The translations under genes and the position numbers were made by a program. A DNA stretch of 64,000 bases from JBGANR01 sp044222225 (GTDB lineage Bacteria > Actinomycetota > Actinomycetes > Mycobacteriales > Mycobacteriaceae), in assembly GCA_044222225.1 (NCBI GenBank), contig JBGANR010000007.1:116985-180984 (forward strand). Reading direction: 5' to 3'. Under the pieces are notes generated by a model. That model worked only from the letters and a program-made list of their open reading frames with translations. It was not told where the DNA came from and searched no databases. Within the stretch, counting starts at the first letter, position 1, and each line of letters opens with the position of its first letter. Shown in pieces: positions 34,135-44,937 of the stretch.

Positions 34135-35070
34135 TCACACCTGCCCGGGCGTCGCGTCGAGATCGGCGACGACCTGCCGCACACCGGTGAGCAGCTGCCG
34201 CGCGAGCGGGATGTGGTCGGTACTGCGCGGCGTCACGGCGCTGATGTCGCGGTACACGCCACGCACCAACGGCCGCGCCTTCGTCGCGAGCCGGTCGCTG
34301 AGCGCCAGCCGCGGCACCAGCGCGACGGCGACGCCGGCGTCGGCGAGGGCCTGGGCGACGTCGTAGGACTCCGTCTGGAACGGCACCCGGGGCACGAAGC
34401 CCGCGTCGGCCGCGATGTCGTCGAGCTGGATGCGCGACGGCCGGCCCGGCGGGCCGCTGGCCCACGCGTCCTCGGCCAGTTCGGCGACGTCGACGGGCGC
34501 GCCGGGCGGCGCGTCGGCGAGCCGGTGATCGCCCGGCAGCACGACGAGCAGCGGATCACGCAGGATCAGCTCGCTCGTCACGCGCTCGTCCGCCGGCGTC
34601 TCCGGCACCGCACCCCGGTAGGACGCGCCGAACGCGATGTCGAGGCGGTCGTCGGCCACCATGTCGGCGCCCGCGTCCGAGAGCAGATCGACGACGGACA
34701 GCTCGGCGTCGGGATAGCGGTAGCGCAGGCTGGCGAGCACCGGTGGCAGCAGCGACATCGACACCGACGGCAGCGCACCGACCCGCAGCCGTTCGGCGTG
34801 CGTCGACAGGAACGAGGCGGCGGCGTCCTCGGCCCGCTGCAGTTCATCGAGGACACGGGCGCCGTGTGCGGCGAGCCGCTGCCCGAGCGGAGTGAGCGCG
34901 GCGCCCCGCGGCCCGCGTTCGACGAGCGCGGCGCCGACGACGCGCTCGACCCGCGCGAGCTGCTGCGACACCGCCGGCGGGCTGACGTCGAGATTGAGCG
35001 CCGCCCGCGCGAGGCTCCCCGTCCGCTCGATCTCCACGAGGATGAGGAGCTGCGAGGACGTCAACTGCAT
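34135..35070 (-). CDS. LysR-family regulator
   Basis: A 311-residue LTTR. The N-terminal HTH contains SLARAALNLDVSPPAVSQQLARVE (split near residues 18-41), and the effector domain follows from about 90, starting LRVGALPSVSMSLLPPVL. It is divergent from the acyl-CoA dehydrogenase operon across about 98 bp and co-transcribed with the GntR gene, so it likely activates that catabolic operon. Confidence 0.92.
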   Translation of the reverse strand: MQLTSSQLLILVEIERTGSLARAALNLDVSPPAVSQQLARVERVVGAALVERGPRGAALTPLGQRLAAHGARVLDELQRAEDAAASFLSTHAERLRVGALPSVSMSLLPPVLASLRYRYPDAELSVVDLLSDAGADMVADDRLDIAFGASYRGAVPETPADERVTSELILRDPLLVVLPGDHRLADAPPGAPVDVAELAEDAWASGPPGRPSRIQLDDIAADAGFVPRVPFQTESYDVAQALADAGVAVALVPRLALSDRLATKARPLVRGVYRDISAVTPRSTDHIPLARQLLTGVRQVVADLDATPGQV

Positions 35071-35168
35071 AAGGAGAACTTACCGCAGACCCACCGCCGG
35101 TTTCATTTACTTACCTGTGGCCCGGCGGAATCATCGCTATCACCGTCCCCGACCAGCAGAGAGCGCCG

Positions 35169-36347
35169 ATGACCTTCTGGAGACATCTCGTCGACCCCGC
35201 CGTCACCGAACCGGCGCGACTGTTCGCGACCGAGGTCGTGCGCCCCGTCGCCGACCGGATCGACCACGACGACGTCTACCCCGCCGAACTCGTGGCGCAG
35301 ACCGCCGCCCGCGGCTGGAACGCCATGACGCTGCCGACGCGCTACGGCGGTGGCGGCGACACGATGGAGCACGCGCTCGGCGTCATCGAGGAGCTCGGCG
35401 TCGGCAGCGCGGCGCTCGGCGTCTCGCTCATCACAATCCTGCAGAGCAGCAAGATCATCGAGCTCTTCGGCACCGAGAGCCTCAAGGAGCGCGTGCTGCC
35501 GCGGTACGCCGAGGGGCTGCGCGCGTCGTACGCACTCACCGAGCGCGGGCACGGCAGCGACATCCGCAGCCTCGACACCAAGGCCCGCGGCAGCGTGGCG
35601 CAGGGCTGGGTGATCAGCGGCGAGAAGGCGTTCATCACCTCGGGCTCGCGGGCGGAGTTCTTCGTCGTGCTCGCCGAGACGCCCACCGGGGTGTCGACGT
35701 TCGCGGTCGAGCGCGACACTCCCGGCGTCAGCACGCTGCAGACGCGCGAGGCCCAGACCTTCGGGCTGCGCAACGGACCGCACGTCGACCTCATCCTCGA
35801 CGACGTCGAACTGCCCGGCGACGCCCTCATCGGCACCGAGGGCAACGGCCTGCGGCAGGCGCTCGTCACCCTCTCCAACAGCCGCACCCTGGCCGCCGGG
35901 ATCTCGCTCGGCATCGCCCGCGCCGCCTTCGACGACGCGCTCGCCCACGTCCGGCAGCGGCCGGCGTTCGGCGGCAAGGTCATCGACTTCCAGGGCATCC
36001 AGTGGTACTTCTCGCAGGCCGCAGCCGAGCTCGACGCCGCGCGGCTGCTCTGCTACCAGGCGGCGCGCGATCTGGACCAGGACGGCGATTATCGGCGCTC
36101 GTCGTCGGCGGCCAAGCTCATCGCCGCCGAGCTGGCGACGCGCGTCGCGTCGATGGCCGTGCAGGTGTGCGGCGCGAGCGGCGTGCAGGAGACGAGCCCG
36201 TTCGGCCGTTACCTGCGGGACGCGAAAGCGTACGAGGTGGCGGGCGGGTCGTCGGAGGTGCTCAAGAACACGATCGCGAAGAGTCTGCTCAAGGCGGCCG
36301 AAGCACAGGATGCAGCGGGCACCGCCGGAGCGGAGGCACCGGCATGA
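35169..36347 (+). CDS. Acyl-CoA dehydrogenase
   Basis: A 392-residue flavoenzyme that introduces a double bond into an acyl-CoA. Motifs: YALTERGHGSDIRSL near residue 122 (FAD/substrate loop), GEKAFITSGSRAEFFVV near 150, and a C-terminal GGSSEVLKNTIAKSLL. The first gene of a four-gene operon with overlapping starts; the next gene overlaps by 4 nt (ATGA). The substrate is not known, but the downstream hydratase and amidohydrolase suggest a ring- or branched-acid pathway. Confidence 0.92.
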   Translation: MTFWRHLVDPAVTEPARLFATEVVRPVADRIDHDDVYPAELVAQTAARGWNAMTLPTRYGGGGDTMEHALGVIEELGVGSAALGVSLITILQSSKIIELFGTESLKERVLPRYAEGLRASYALTERGHGSDIRSLDTKARGSVAQGWVISGEKAFITSGSRAEFFVVLAETPTGVSTFAVERDTPGVSTLQTREAQTFGLRNGPHVDLILDDVELPGDALIGTEGNGLRQALVTLSNSRTLAAGISLGIARAAFDDALAHVRQRPAFGGKVIDFQGIQWYFSQAAAELDAARLLCYQAARDLDQDGDYRRSSSAAKLIAAELATRVASMAVQVCGASGVQETSPFGRYLRDAKAYEVAGGSSEVLKNTIAKSLLKAAEAQDAAGTAGAEAPA

Positions 36348-37102
36348 GCCTCGTCACCACGACCGTCGCCGACGGCGTCGCCGTCATCGAACTGAACAAC
36401 CCGGCCCGCCGCAACGCGATCGACGTCGCATGCGCCCGCGCGCTCGTCGCGGCCTGCGACGCCGTCGACGCCGACCCGGCCGTCGGCGCCGCGGTGATCC
36501 GGGGCGCCGGCGGGCACTTCTGCTCGGGCGGCGATCGCGACGACCTCGACGCCGCCACCCGGGCACCGCTCGACACCGCGAATCTCGATCGCATCTCCGC
36601 GCTCTACGACGCCTTCGTACGCGTCGGCGCGCTGGCGGTGCCGACGGTCGCGGCCGTCCGCGGCGCCGCCGTCGGCGCGGGGCTCAACCTCGCCCTGGCC
36701 GCCGACCTGCGCGTCGTCGCCCACGACGCGAAGCTGGTGCCGGGCTTCGTCCGCATCGGCTTCCACCCCGGCGGCGGACACATGCACCTGCTGCACCGCG
36801 CCGCCGGACCCGATGCCGCCGCGGCGCTCGGCATGCTCGGCCTCGCGATCAGCGGGACGCGCGCGGCCGAGATCGGGCTGGCCTGGGAGGCCTGCGACGA
36901 CGCCGACGTCGAATCGCGCGCAGCGGCGCTGCTGGCGGCCGCGGCGACCGACCCGGAGCTCGCCCGGCACACCAAGGCGAGTTATCTCGCCGAGACCCGG
37001 TCGGCGTCGATGGACTGGCCGACGGCTCTGCGGATCGAGCGCGTGCCCCAGCTGTGGTCGTTCGGCCGCGCCGGCGCTCGCGCCGCTGCAAGCGAGGGCT
37101 GA
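36344..37102 (+). CDS. Enoyl-CoA hydratase/isomerase
   Basis: A 252-residue crotonase-fold protein. Motifs include GGHFCSGGDRDDLD near residue 55 (oxyanion) and PTVAAVRGAAVGAGLNLALAADLRV split near 98-122. It overlaps the dehydrogenase gene by 4 nt and is followed 3 bp later by the amidohydrolase start, so it is co-translated and probably hydrates the dehydrogenase product. Confidence 0.9.
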   Translation: MSLVTTTVADGVAVIELNNPARRNAIDVACARALVAACDAVDADPAVGAAVIRGAGGHFCSGGDRDDLDAATRAPLDTANLDRISALYDAFVRVGALAVPTVAAVRGAAVGAGLNLALAADLRVVAHDAKLVPGFVRIGFHPGGGHMHLLHRAAGPDAAAALGMLGLAISGTRAAEIGLAWEACDDADVESRAAALLAAAATDPELARHTKASYLAETRSASMDWPTALRIERVPQLWSFGRAGARAAASEG

Positions 37103-37105
37103 GCC

Positions 37106-37981
37106 GTGGACCTCGGCCGCGCCGACGAACTCTGCCCGCCACCCCTCCCCGACCCCACCGGTCCGTCGACGTACACGATCCCGCCGGGCGCCGTCGACAC
37201 GCACGCGCACGTCGTCGGCACCGAGTTCGTGGCGAACCGCAGCTACACGCCGCCGCCTGCGTCCGCCGAGCGGTACCTGGCGATGCTCGACGCGACGGGG
37301 ATGACGTACGGCGTCCTCGTCCAGATCAGCGTGCACGGCACCGACAACCGCGTCATGCTCGACGCCGTCGCCGCCCACCGGGACCGGCTGCGGGCCGTCG
37401 CCGTCACGTCGCCGGACGTCTCCGATCGCGAGCTGGCCGATCTGGCCGCCGCGGGCGTCGTGGGTCTGCGGCTCAACACGACGTCCGGCGGCGGCTACGG
37501 CTTCGACGCCATCGACCGGTACGAGGCGATCTGCCGCGAGATGGGCTGGCACCTGCAGCTCTTCACCGACACCCGGCGGCTGCAGCAGATCGCCGGCCGG
37601 ATCGGCCGCGCCTCGGTGCCCGTCGTCGTCGACCACCTGGGCGACGCCGACGTCACACGCGGCACGGACGCCCCCGATTTCGCGACGCTCGTCGCGCTGC
37701 TCCGGGACGGCGCGTGGACCAAGCTGTCGGGCGCGTTCCGGCTCGCGGAGAACCCCGCCGACACGATCCCGTTCGCCCGCGCGCTCGTCGAGGCGGCGCC
37801 CGGGCGCTGCGTCTGGGGCTCGGACTGGCCGCACGTCGGCTTCTGGGGCGCGATGCCGCGGATCGGCGACCTGCTCGACCTGCTCGGCGACTGGGTGCCC
37901 GACCCGGGCGTGCGCGCGGACGTCTTCACCCGCAACGCCCACACGCTCTACGGCTTCGACACCCCGAAGGAGGAACGGTGA
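37106..37981 (+). CDS. Amidohydrolase_2, PDC lactonase (LigI)-like TIM-barrel hydrolase
   Basis: A 291-residue amidohydrolase. It has VDTHAHVV near residue 31 (metal/His site), VVVDHLGDAD near 173 and VWGSDWPHVGFWG near 236, the Asp-containing signature of the 2-pyrone-4,6-dicarboxylate lactonase subgroup. The start is GTG 37106. Its end overlaps the next start by 4 nt (GTGA). It could open a lactone or decarboxylate a ring acid; the substrate is not known. Confidence 0.85.
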   Translation: MDLGRADELCPPPLPDPTGPSTYTIPPGAVDTHAHVVGTEFVANRSYTPPPASAERYLAMLDATGMTYGVLVQISVHGTDNRVMLDAVAAHRDRLRAVAVTSPDVSDRELADLAAAGVVGLRLNTTSGGGYGFDAIDRYEAICREMGWHLQLFTDTRRLQQIAGRIGRASVPVVVDHLGDADVTRGTDAPDFATLVALLRDGAWTKLSGAFRLAENPADTIPFARALVEAAPGRCVWGSDWPHVGFWGAMPRIGDLLDLLGDWVPDPGVRADVFTRNAHTLYGFDTPKEER

Positions 37982-38838
37982 AGATCGTCGTCATCGGCTG
38001 CGGCGAGGTCGGCCGCGCCTACACCGCCGCGGCACACGCCGCCGGCCACGAGCTCGTGCTCGTCGATCCGGCACCCGCGCCGGCGACGGTCGAGCTCGCC
38101 GAGCGGCTGGGTCTCGCGATCGCCGCGTCGCCGGGCGGTCGCGTCGCCGACGCCGACCGGGTGTGGCTCTGCGTCTCGGGCGATCTCGTGACGCGGATCT
38201 GCGCCGGTCTGGCCGACGAGCTCGCGCCGGGCCCGATCGTCGTCGACCTCACGACGGCGTCCGCCGACGACAAGCGCGCCTGCGCCGAATCGTCGGCCGA
38301 GCGGGGCGTCGACTATGTGGACGTCGTCATCATGGGCGCGATCGCCACCACCGGAGCGCGCACCGCACTGCTCGCCTCCGGCGCCCGGGCCCGCGACGTG
38401 CTCGCCGATTTCGCCGCGTTCGGCGCCCCCGTCACCGCGATGCCCGACAGCGCGCCGGGCGACGCCGCGGCCGTCAAGCTGTTGCGCACCATCCTGACGA
38501 AGGGCCTCGAATCCCTGGCCGTCGAGTGCTTCGTCGCCGCCGACACGCTCGACCTGCGTCGCGCGCTCTACGCACAGCTCGGCGACGTCGACGCCACCGG
38601 CTTCGTCCCGTTCCTCGAGATGCTCGTGACGAGCCACGTCCAGCACGCCGGCCGCCGGCTGCACGAGGTGCGGCGGGCACGCGGGCAGCTCGCCGAGATC
38701 GGTTGCGGCTCACTCGCTCTCGGCGGTTCGGAACACCGTTTCGAGCAGACCGTCGACGCCCTCGGCCGGCGTCCGCCGACGCACGCGCCGGGCGACGTCG
38801 ACGGGGCCGTAAGGTGGCTGCGCGAATCGGCCGAGTGA
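37978..38838 (+). CDS. NAD(P)-dependent 6-phosphogluconate/hydroxyacid-dehydrogenase-like protein
   Basis: A 286-residue protein. The N-terminal Rossmann motif is VVIGCGEVGRAYTAAA, with VWLCVSGD and VDVVIMGAI later, and a helical C-terminal domain (DUF1932-like). It is related to 3-hydroxyisobutyrate dehydrogenase-type enzymes. The GTGA overlap ties it to the operon. The substrate is not known. Confidence 0.82.
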   Translation: MKIVVIGCGEVGRAYTAAAHAAGHELVLVDPAPAPATVELAERLGLAIAASPGGRVADADRVWLCVSGDLVTRICAGLADELAPGPIVVDLTTASADDKRACAESSAERGVDYVDVVIMGAIATTGARTALLASGARARDVLADFAAFGAPVTAMPDSAPGDAAAVKLLRTILTKGLESLAVECFVAADTLDLRRALYAQLGDVDATGFVPFLEMLVTSHVQHAGRRLHEVRRARGQLAEIGCGSLALGGSEHRFEQTVDALGRRPPTHAPGDVDGAVRWLRESAE

Positions 38839-38844
38839 TCGTGC

Positions 38845-38882
38845 GGCGGGCGGATGCCCATCGGCGGGCCGCTGGCATCGGG
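38845..38882. repeat. REP-like palindrome half (left arm), family R
   Basis: GGCGGGCGGATGCCCATCGG then CGGGCCGCTGGCATCGGG. The second part is identical to the left arm at 16243-16262 and 63830-63847. It lies in the 5' leader of the MFS gene, and no right arm follows. Confidence 0.65.
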
Positions 38883-38898
38883 TCTGCGAAGGGATGAG

Positions 38899-40242
38899 GT
38901 GAGCGTGACGCGCGAGACGCGGTCGATCGCCGTCCTCGTCACCGCGACGGTGCTCGCCTCGTTGGCCGTCGGCGTCCCCAACGTCGCGCTGCCGGTGCTC
39001 GCCGACGGTTTCGGCGCGGGCCTGCACACCGTCGAATGGGTCATCCTCGTCTATCTGCTGGCGTCGATGGTGCTCGGCGTCGGCGTCGGACGGTGGGGCG
39101 ACGTCGTCGGCCACCGCCGCGTCTTCCTCGGCGGGCTGGCCGTGTCGACGGTCGCGGCCGCACTCTGCGCGTTCGCCCCGTCGCTGTGGGCGCTCATCGC
39201 TCTGCGCGCGGTGCACGGCGCGGGCGGCGTGATGGTGACGGCGACGACGATCGCGCTGGTCCGCGAGCTCGTTCCGGTGCGCCGGACGGGGACCGCGATG
39301 GGGCTGCTCGGCACCGCGACGGCCACCGGATCGGCGCTCGGGCCGGCCATCGGCGGCGTCGCGATCGCCGCCGCGGGCTGGCGTTTCGCGTTCGGAATCC
39401 TCGCCGTGCTCGGGGTCGGCGTCCTCGCCCTGGCGTGGCTGACATTGCCGCGCGCGGCACACGCGCTCCCCGCCGGCCGCCCCCGGTTCGACTGGACGGG
39501 GTCGGCGCTGATCGGCGTCTCGGTCGGTGCCTACGCGCTGGCGGTGACGGCCGGCGCCGGCCTCGTGACGGTCGTCGCGGCCGCCGTCGCCCTCGCCGGG
39601 ACGGCCCTGTTCTGGCGCTCCCAGACCCGGTCCGCGCATCCACTGATCGAGCCGGCCGCGCTCCGCGACGGCGTCCTGCGCCGGGCGCTCATCCTCAACG
39701 TGCTGGTCCCGACGGTGATGATGGGCTTCTTCGTGCTCAGCCCGTTCTATCTCTCCGGCGCCCTGGGATTGACGGACGTCGCGCTCGGCGCCGTCATGTC
39801 GGTGAGCCCGATCATCTCGGCCGTCAGCGGGATCGTCGCGGGCCGGACCGTCGACCGCCTCGGTGCGACGCCGATGGTCACCGCGGGTGTCGCCGCCATG
39901 CTCATCGGCTCGATCGCCCTCGCGCTGGCGCCGGGATGGTTCGGCCTCGCCGGATTCCTCGTGCCGCTGCTCGTCTTCACCCCCGGCTACCAGCTGTTCC
40001 TGGCCGCCAACAACACGGCGGTCATGGCCCGGGCGGACGATTCCCGACGCGGCGTGACCTCGGGCATGATCAGCCTCTCCCGCGGCTTCGGGTTCGTCAC
40101 CGGCACGGCCGCGATGGGCGCGCTGTTCGCGTCCGCGCCCGACGCCGCGTCCGGAATGCGGCTGATGATGTCGGTTTCGGCAGGACTCATGCTGCTCGGC
40201 GTGGCGCTCTCCCTGCGGCATCGCGGCGGCCGGCCGAACTGA
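38899..40242 (+). CDS. MFS transporter
   Basis: A 447-residue drug/metabolite exporter. The MFS motif A appears as VGRWGDVVGHRRVFLGG near residue 56, followed by LRAVHGAGGVMVTATTIALVREL near 100 and GSALGPAIGGVAIAAAGW near 145. Starts at 38899 (GTG) or 38905 (GTG) fit an AAGGGATGAG ribosome region; the in-frame ATG at 38854 lies within the REP half. It may export a product or intermediate of the operon upstream, 60 bp away. Confidence 0.88.
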   Translation: MSVTRETRSIAVLVTATVLASLAVGVPNVALPVLADGFGAGLHTVEWVILVYLLASMVLGVGVGRWGDVVGHRRVFLGGLAVSTVAAALCAFAPSLWALIALRAVHGAGGVMVTATTIALVRELVPVRRTGTAMGLLGTATATGSALGPAIGGVAIAAAGWRFAFGILAVLGVGVLALAWLTLPRAAHALPAGRPRFDWTGSALIGVSVGAYALAVTAGAGLVTVVAAAVALAGTALFWRSQTRSAHPLIEPAALRDGVLRRALILNVLVPTVMMGFFVLSPFYLSGALGLTDVALGAVMSVSPIISAVSGIVAGRTVDRLGATPMVTAGVAAMLIGSIALALAPGWFGLAGFLVPLLVFTPGYQLFLAANNTAVMARADDSRRGVTSGMISLSRGFGFVTGTAAMGALFASAPDAASGMRLMMSVSAGLMLLGVALSLRHRGGRPN

Positions 40243-40244
40243 CC

Positions 40245-40310
40245 GACCAGTACCTGTCGCTGAGCGGGCTCACGCGACGTATATCGTCGCGTCGGCCCGC
40301 ATACGGTAGG
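40245..40310. repeat. Palindromic element, family P2 copy 2
   Basis: Bases 40245-40268 are identical to copy 1 at 23547-23570 (minus strand). CCTGTCGCTGAGCGGGC pairs imperfectly with GCCCGCATACGGTAGG, with an inner perfect stem ACGCGACG/CGTCGCGT around TATAT. It lies between convergent MFS and pucR-like genes and abuts the latter's stop codon. Confidence 0.8.
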
Positions 40311-41333
40311 TTACGGACGCGTCGCGCGGTACGCCGCCAGCCACAGCGCGAATTGCAACGCCGGGCGGACGGTTCCGTCCCGCAGATCGACGCCGGTCGA
40401 CGCCTGGATCCGGTCCAGCCGGTAGTACAGCGTCGTCCGGTGGATGTGCAGCGCGGCGGCCGACGCGGCCATGTCCCCGCCGTGATCGAGGACGACGCGC
40501 GCCGACGTCAGGAGATCGCCCCGCGGATGTTCGGCGAGCGCACTCGCCGCCGGATGCACCTGGTCCGGCGTCAACGCCGCCGGCGCGTCGACGATGAGCC
40601 GCCAGGCGCCGAGCGCGTCCCAGGACGGCTCCGGCAAGACGGCGCCGGCGGCGAGCGCCCGCCGCACAGCCTCGGCCCGGCGCACCGCCTCGGCGAGCTC
40701 GACCAGCGGCAGCGGCGTCCCGCTCGTCACGGAATCCGTTGGCGGACAAGGCGTTTCACCGACCGAAGCGGACAGTCCACGGGGCAGCACCCAGCCGTCC
40801 GATCCTTCCGACACCGTCACCCGCACATCGACCGGCAGCCCGTGCAACCGGGCCAGCTCCCGCGCGGCGTCGGCGTCGGGGCCGGCCAGCAACCGGTCGA
40901 CGAGGTCGTCGCGCCGGCGTCCGCGAGCGAGCTCGGATTCGGCGACCGCGGCGATGGCGTCGGCGGCCAGGGCCGCGAAGTCGACCATGGCGTCGAGGGC
41001 TCCGGGGCCGAGCGAGTCGGCCGGGTCGAGCACCCACAGGTAGCCGAGCAACCGTCCGTCGCGCCGTACCGGCAGGCACCAGCGCGCCCACATGTCGGCG
41101 GCAGGCAGGGCCGGGATGTGCACCGGGCGGTCGGCGTCGACGATGCCCAACCGCGCGGCCGTCGCGAGCGGGTCGACGTACCGGTTGACGATGCTGCGCA
41201 TCCGCATCTTGTCGACCGAGCCGATCGTGCTCCACCACAGCGGATGCTGGTCTGCGTCCTCGACGAGCACCGACTGCCCGACCGCCGCCGCCAACTGGTC
41301 GACGGCGGCCTGCATGTCGATCGCTCCGCTCAC
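40311..41333 (-). CDS. PucR/CdaR-type transcriptional regulator
   Basis: A 340-residue regulator. The C-terminal HTH (PucR_C/HTH_30) reads VVLDHGGDMAASAAALHIHR followed by TTLYYRLDRIQ near residues 284-313. The N-terminal part resembles a GAF-like sensor (VLVEDADQHPLWWSTIG). Start is GTG 41333. It is downstream of the GMC oxidoreductase on the same strand and probably controls it or the neighbouring catabolic genes. Confidence 0.85.
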   Translation of the reverse strand: MSGAIDMQAAVDQLAAAVGQSVLVEDADQHPLWWSTIGSVDKMRMRSIVNRYVDPLATAARLGIVDADRPVHIPALPAADMWARWCLPVRRDGRLLGYLWVLDPADSLGPGALDAMVDFAALAADAIAAVAESELARGRRRDDLVDRLLAGPDADAARELARLHGLPVDVRVTVSEGSDGWVLPRGLSASVGETPCPPTDSVTSGTPLPLVELAEAVRRAEAVRRALAAGAVLPEPSWDALGAWRLIVDAPAALTPDQVHPAASALAEHPRGDLLTSARVVLDHGGDMAASAAALHIHRTTLYYRLDRIQASTGVDLRDGTVRPALQFALWLAAYRATRP

Positions 41334-41357
41334 GGTCCCCTTCCGGCCGGGCGTCGT

Positions 41358-41420
41358 ATCGTGCGCCGCACAGGCCCGTCGCGACGATTATCTCCTCGAC
41401 GACGCTCAGGGGCGCTCGAT
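41358..41420. repeat. Diverged palindrome resembling family P1 (copy C)
   Basis: Arms of 24 nt pair at 17 positions around an apex ATTATCTCCT, matching the P1 apex ATAATCTCCT and the following CGACGACGCTC versus CGGCGGCTC. It overlaps the end of the GMC oxidoreductase gene. The outer arms are unrelated to copies A and B, so family membership is tentative. Confidence 0.5.
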
Positions 41421-43064
41421 ATGACGCTCGCCCGCGAGCCGTCGGTAGTACCCCGCCGTCGACGGCGCCGGCGGCGCCACACCCTTGATCCGGTCGGCCA
41501 GCTTCTCCGCCATCATCATGACCGGTGCATAGAGATTGCCCGTGATGACCTTCGGCATGATCGACGCGTCGACCACCCGCAGCCCCGACACGGCCCGCAC
41601 GCGCCCCTCCCCGTCGACGACGGCCTCGTCGTCCGCGCCCATCCGGCAACTGCCCGACATGTGGTACGACGTGCCCGTCGCCCGCCGGACCCACTCCTCC
41701 ACCTGCGCACGGGTCTTGACGTCGGGCCCGGGGTTGAGCTCCGCCTTGCAGAATCGGGCGAGACTCGGCTGCGCCGCGATGTCCCGGGCCTGGTCGACGG
41801 CATCGATGACGTCCTCGATGTCCTGGCGCACGTCGTAGGTGTTGAAGACGATGCTCGGCTTGTCGTCCGGACGCGACGAGCGCAGCGTGACGGCGCCGCG
41901 ACTCTCCGGTCGCGAGAGGTCCGTCCACACCTGAAAGCCCGGCACCGGCACCAGCCGGCGTCCCTTGAGCTGCCGGGTGAGCGGCAGGAACTCGTACTGC
42001 ATGTTCGGGAAATCGACGTCGTCCCGGGTACGCAGGAACGCCCCGGCCTCGAAGAAGTTGCTCGCGCCGAGCCCGCTGCGCCGCAGCGCCCATTCGGCGC
42101 CGATCCGGCCGCGTCCGACGACGCTCAGCTCGGACGTCAGCGAGTCCTCGGCCGCCGTCGAGAACTGGATGTCGACGCCCGGATGGTTCTGTAGGTTCCG
42201 GCCCACCTCGCGCGATTCGGCGACCAAGCCGATGCCGTGCTCGGCGAGCTGATCCGGGTCTCCGACGCCCGACAGCATGAGCCACTTGGGCGTCTGCAAC
42301 GCGCCGGTGCACAGGATCACCTCGCGCCGGCAGGCGATCCGTGCCGGCGAGCCGCGACGCCTGACCTCGACGCCGACGGCCTCCCGGTTGGAGAACAGCA
42401 CCCGCTGCATCGTCGTCCGCTTGAGAACGTGCAGGTTGCGCCGGTCACCGTGCGGGTCGAGGTAGGCGCGGGAGCCGTTCACCCGGCGTCCGCCGGAGAT
42501 GAAGGACTGCGCGATGTGCATGCCCTCCTGGCGCCGCCCGTTGTGATCGGCGGCGATCTCGTGGCCCGCCTCGACGCCGGCCTGCAGGAAGGCGTCGTAC
42601 AGCTTGTGCTCGGCCTTGGCCCGCGTGATCTGCAGCGGCCCGTCGCCGCCGCGCCACGGGTTCGCGCCCTCTTCGAACGTCTCCATCTTGCGGAAGTACG
42701 GCAGGCAGTGCGCGAAGTCCCAGTCGGTGAGTCCGTCGTCGGCCCAGCCGTCGTAGTCCATCGGATTGCCGCGGTTGAAGATCATCGCGTTGATGGACGA
42801 CGAGCCGCCCATGATCTTGCCGGCCTTCTCCTCGATCCTCTTGCCGTGCAGGTGCGGCTCCGGCCCCGATTCGAACCCCCACTGGATCAGCTTGTTCTGG
42901 TAGACGAACGGCAGCGCACCGGGCATGGCGACGATCGGCAACCGATCGGTGCCGCCGGCCTCGATGAGCAGGACCTGGTTGTTCGGGTCCTCGCTCAGCC
43001 GCCCGGCGATGACGCTGCCGGCGGCACCGGCGCCGACCACGATGTAGTCGTACTCGGTCTCCAT
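41406..43064 (-). CDS. GMC-family FAD oxidoreductase, choline-dehydrogenase-like
   Basis: A 552-residue GMC flavoprotein. It has the FAD site VVGAGAAGSVIAGRLSEDP near residue 9, GKIMGGSSSINAMIFNRG near 83 and TGALQTPKWLMLSGVGD near 258 (GMC signatures). The C-terminal catalytic His region TSYHMSGSCRMG lies near 460. Choline dehydrogenases share this layout, but the substrate is an inference. The divergent ALDH at 43237 could oxidise its aldehyde product. A GGAGGAG ribosome site precedes the ATG. Confidence 0.88.
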   Translation of the reverse strand: METEYDYIVVGAGAAGSVIAGRLSEDPNNQVLLIEAGGTDRLPIVAMPGALPFVYQNKLIQWGFESGPEPHLHGKRIEEKAGKIMGGSSSINAMIFNRGNPMDYDGWADDGLTDWDFAHCLPYFRKMETFEEGANPWRGGDGPLQITRAKAEHKLYDAFLQAGVEAGHEIAADHNGRRQEGMHIAQSFISGGRRVNGSRAYLDPHGDRRNLHVLKRTTMQRVLFSNREAVGVEVRRRGSPARIACRREVILCTGALQTPKWLMLSGVGDPDQLAEHGIGLVAESREVGRNLQNHPGVDIQFSTAAEDSLTSELSVVGRGRIGAEWALRRSGLGASNFFEAGAFLRTRDDVDFPNMQYEFLPLTRQLKGRRLVPVPGFQVWTDLSRPESRGAVTLRSSRPDDKPSIVFNTYDVRQDIEDVIDAVDQARDIAAQPSLARFCKAELNPGPDVKTRAQVEEWVRRATGTSYHMSGSCRMGADDEAVVDGEGRVRAVSGLRVVDASIMPKVITGNLYAPVMMMAEKLADRIKGVAPPAPSTAGYYRRLAGERHIERP

Positions 43065-43177
43065 GCGAACTCCTCCATGCGCGGTGTGATCGAGCCCACG
43101 ATAGGGCGCGCCGACGCGAGCCCCGTCAGCCGAAGAGCGGAACTCTGAGCTCGGATTTTCATCAATCGTCGAATGCT

Positions 43178-43192
43178 CCGGCGCTGCGCCGG
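43178..43192. promoter_or_regulatory. Palindrome in the GMC/ALDH divergent promoter region
   Basis: CCGGCGC-T-GCGCCGG, a perfect 7-bp inverted repeat 45 bp upstream of the ALDH start and in the divergent region. A candidate regulator site. Confidence 0.4.
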
Positions 43193-43236
43193 GCCGTAGC
43201 GTGACGGCCACATCGACGACGAATGAAGGGACCGCC

Positions 43237-44830
<1,594 letters not shown>

Positions 44831-44846
44831 CGTCAACTCCGCTAAA

Positions 44847-44907
44847 AACTGCCGATTCTCGGGGGTGTAGCCCGTATACGGGGCTACACCCCTGGATATC
44901 GGCAGTT
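44847..44907. repeat. 61-nt palindromic element, family P3 copy 2
   Basis: Starts AACTGCCGAT and ends with ATCGGCAGTT. Arms GGGGTGTAGCCC and GGGCTACACCCC flank the centre GTATACG. Exactly 61 nt, like 4701-4761, with the same AACTGC termini and a similar CCGTATNC centre. It lies between the ALDH and flavoprotein genes and is translated if the frame is read as written. Confidence 0.8.
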
Positions 44908-44937
44908 ATTAGCGCCGAATCGCGAGGACTCACTCCT

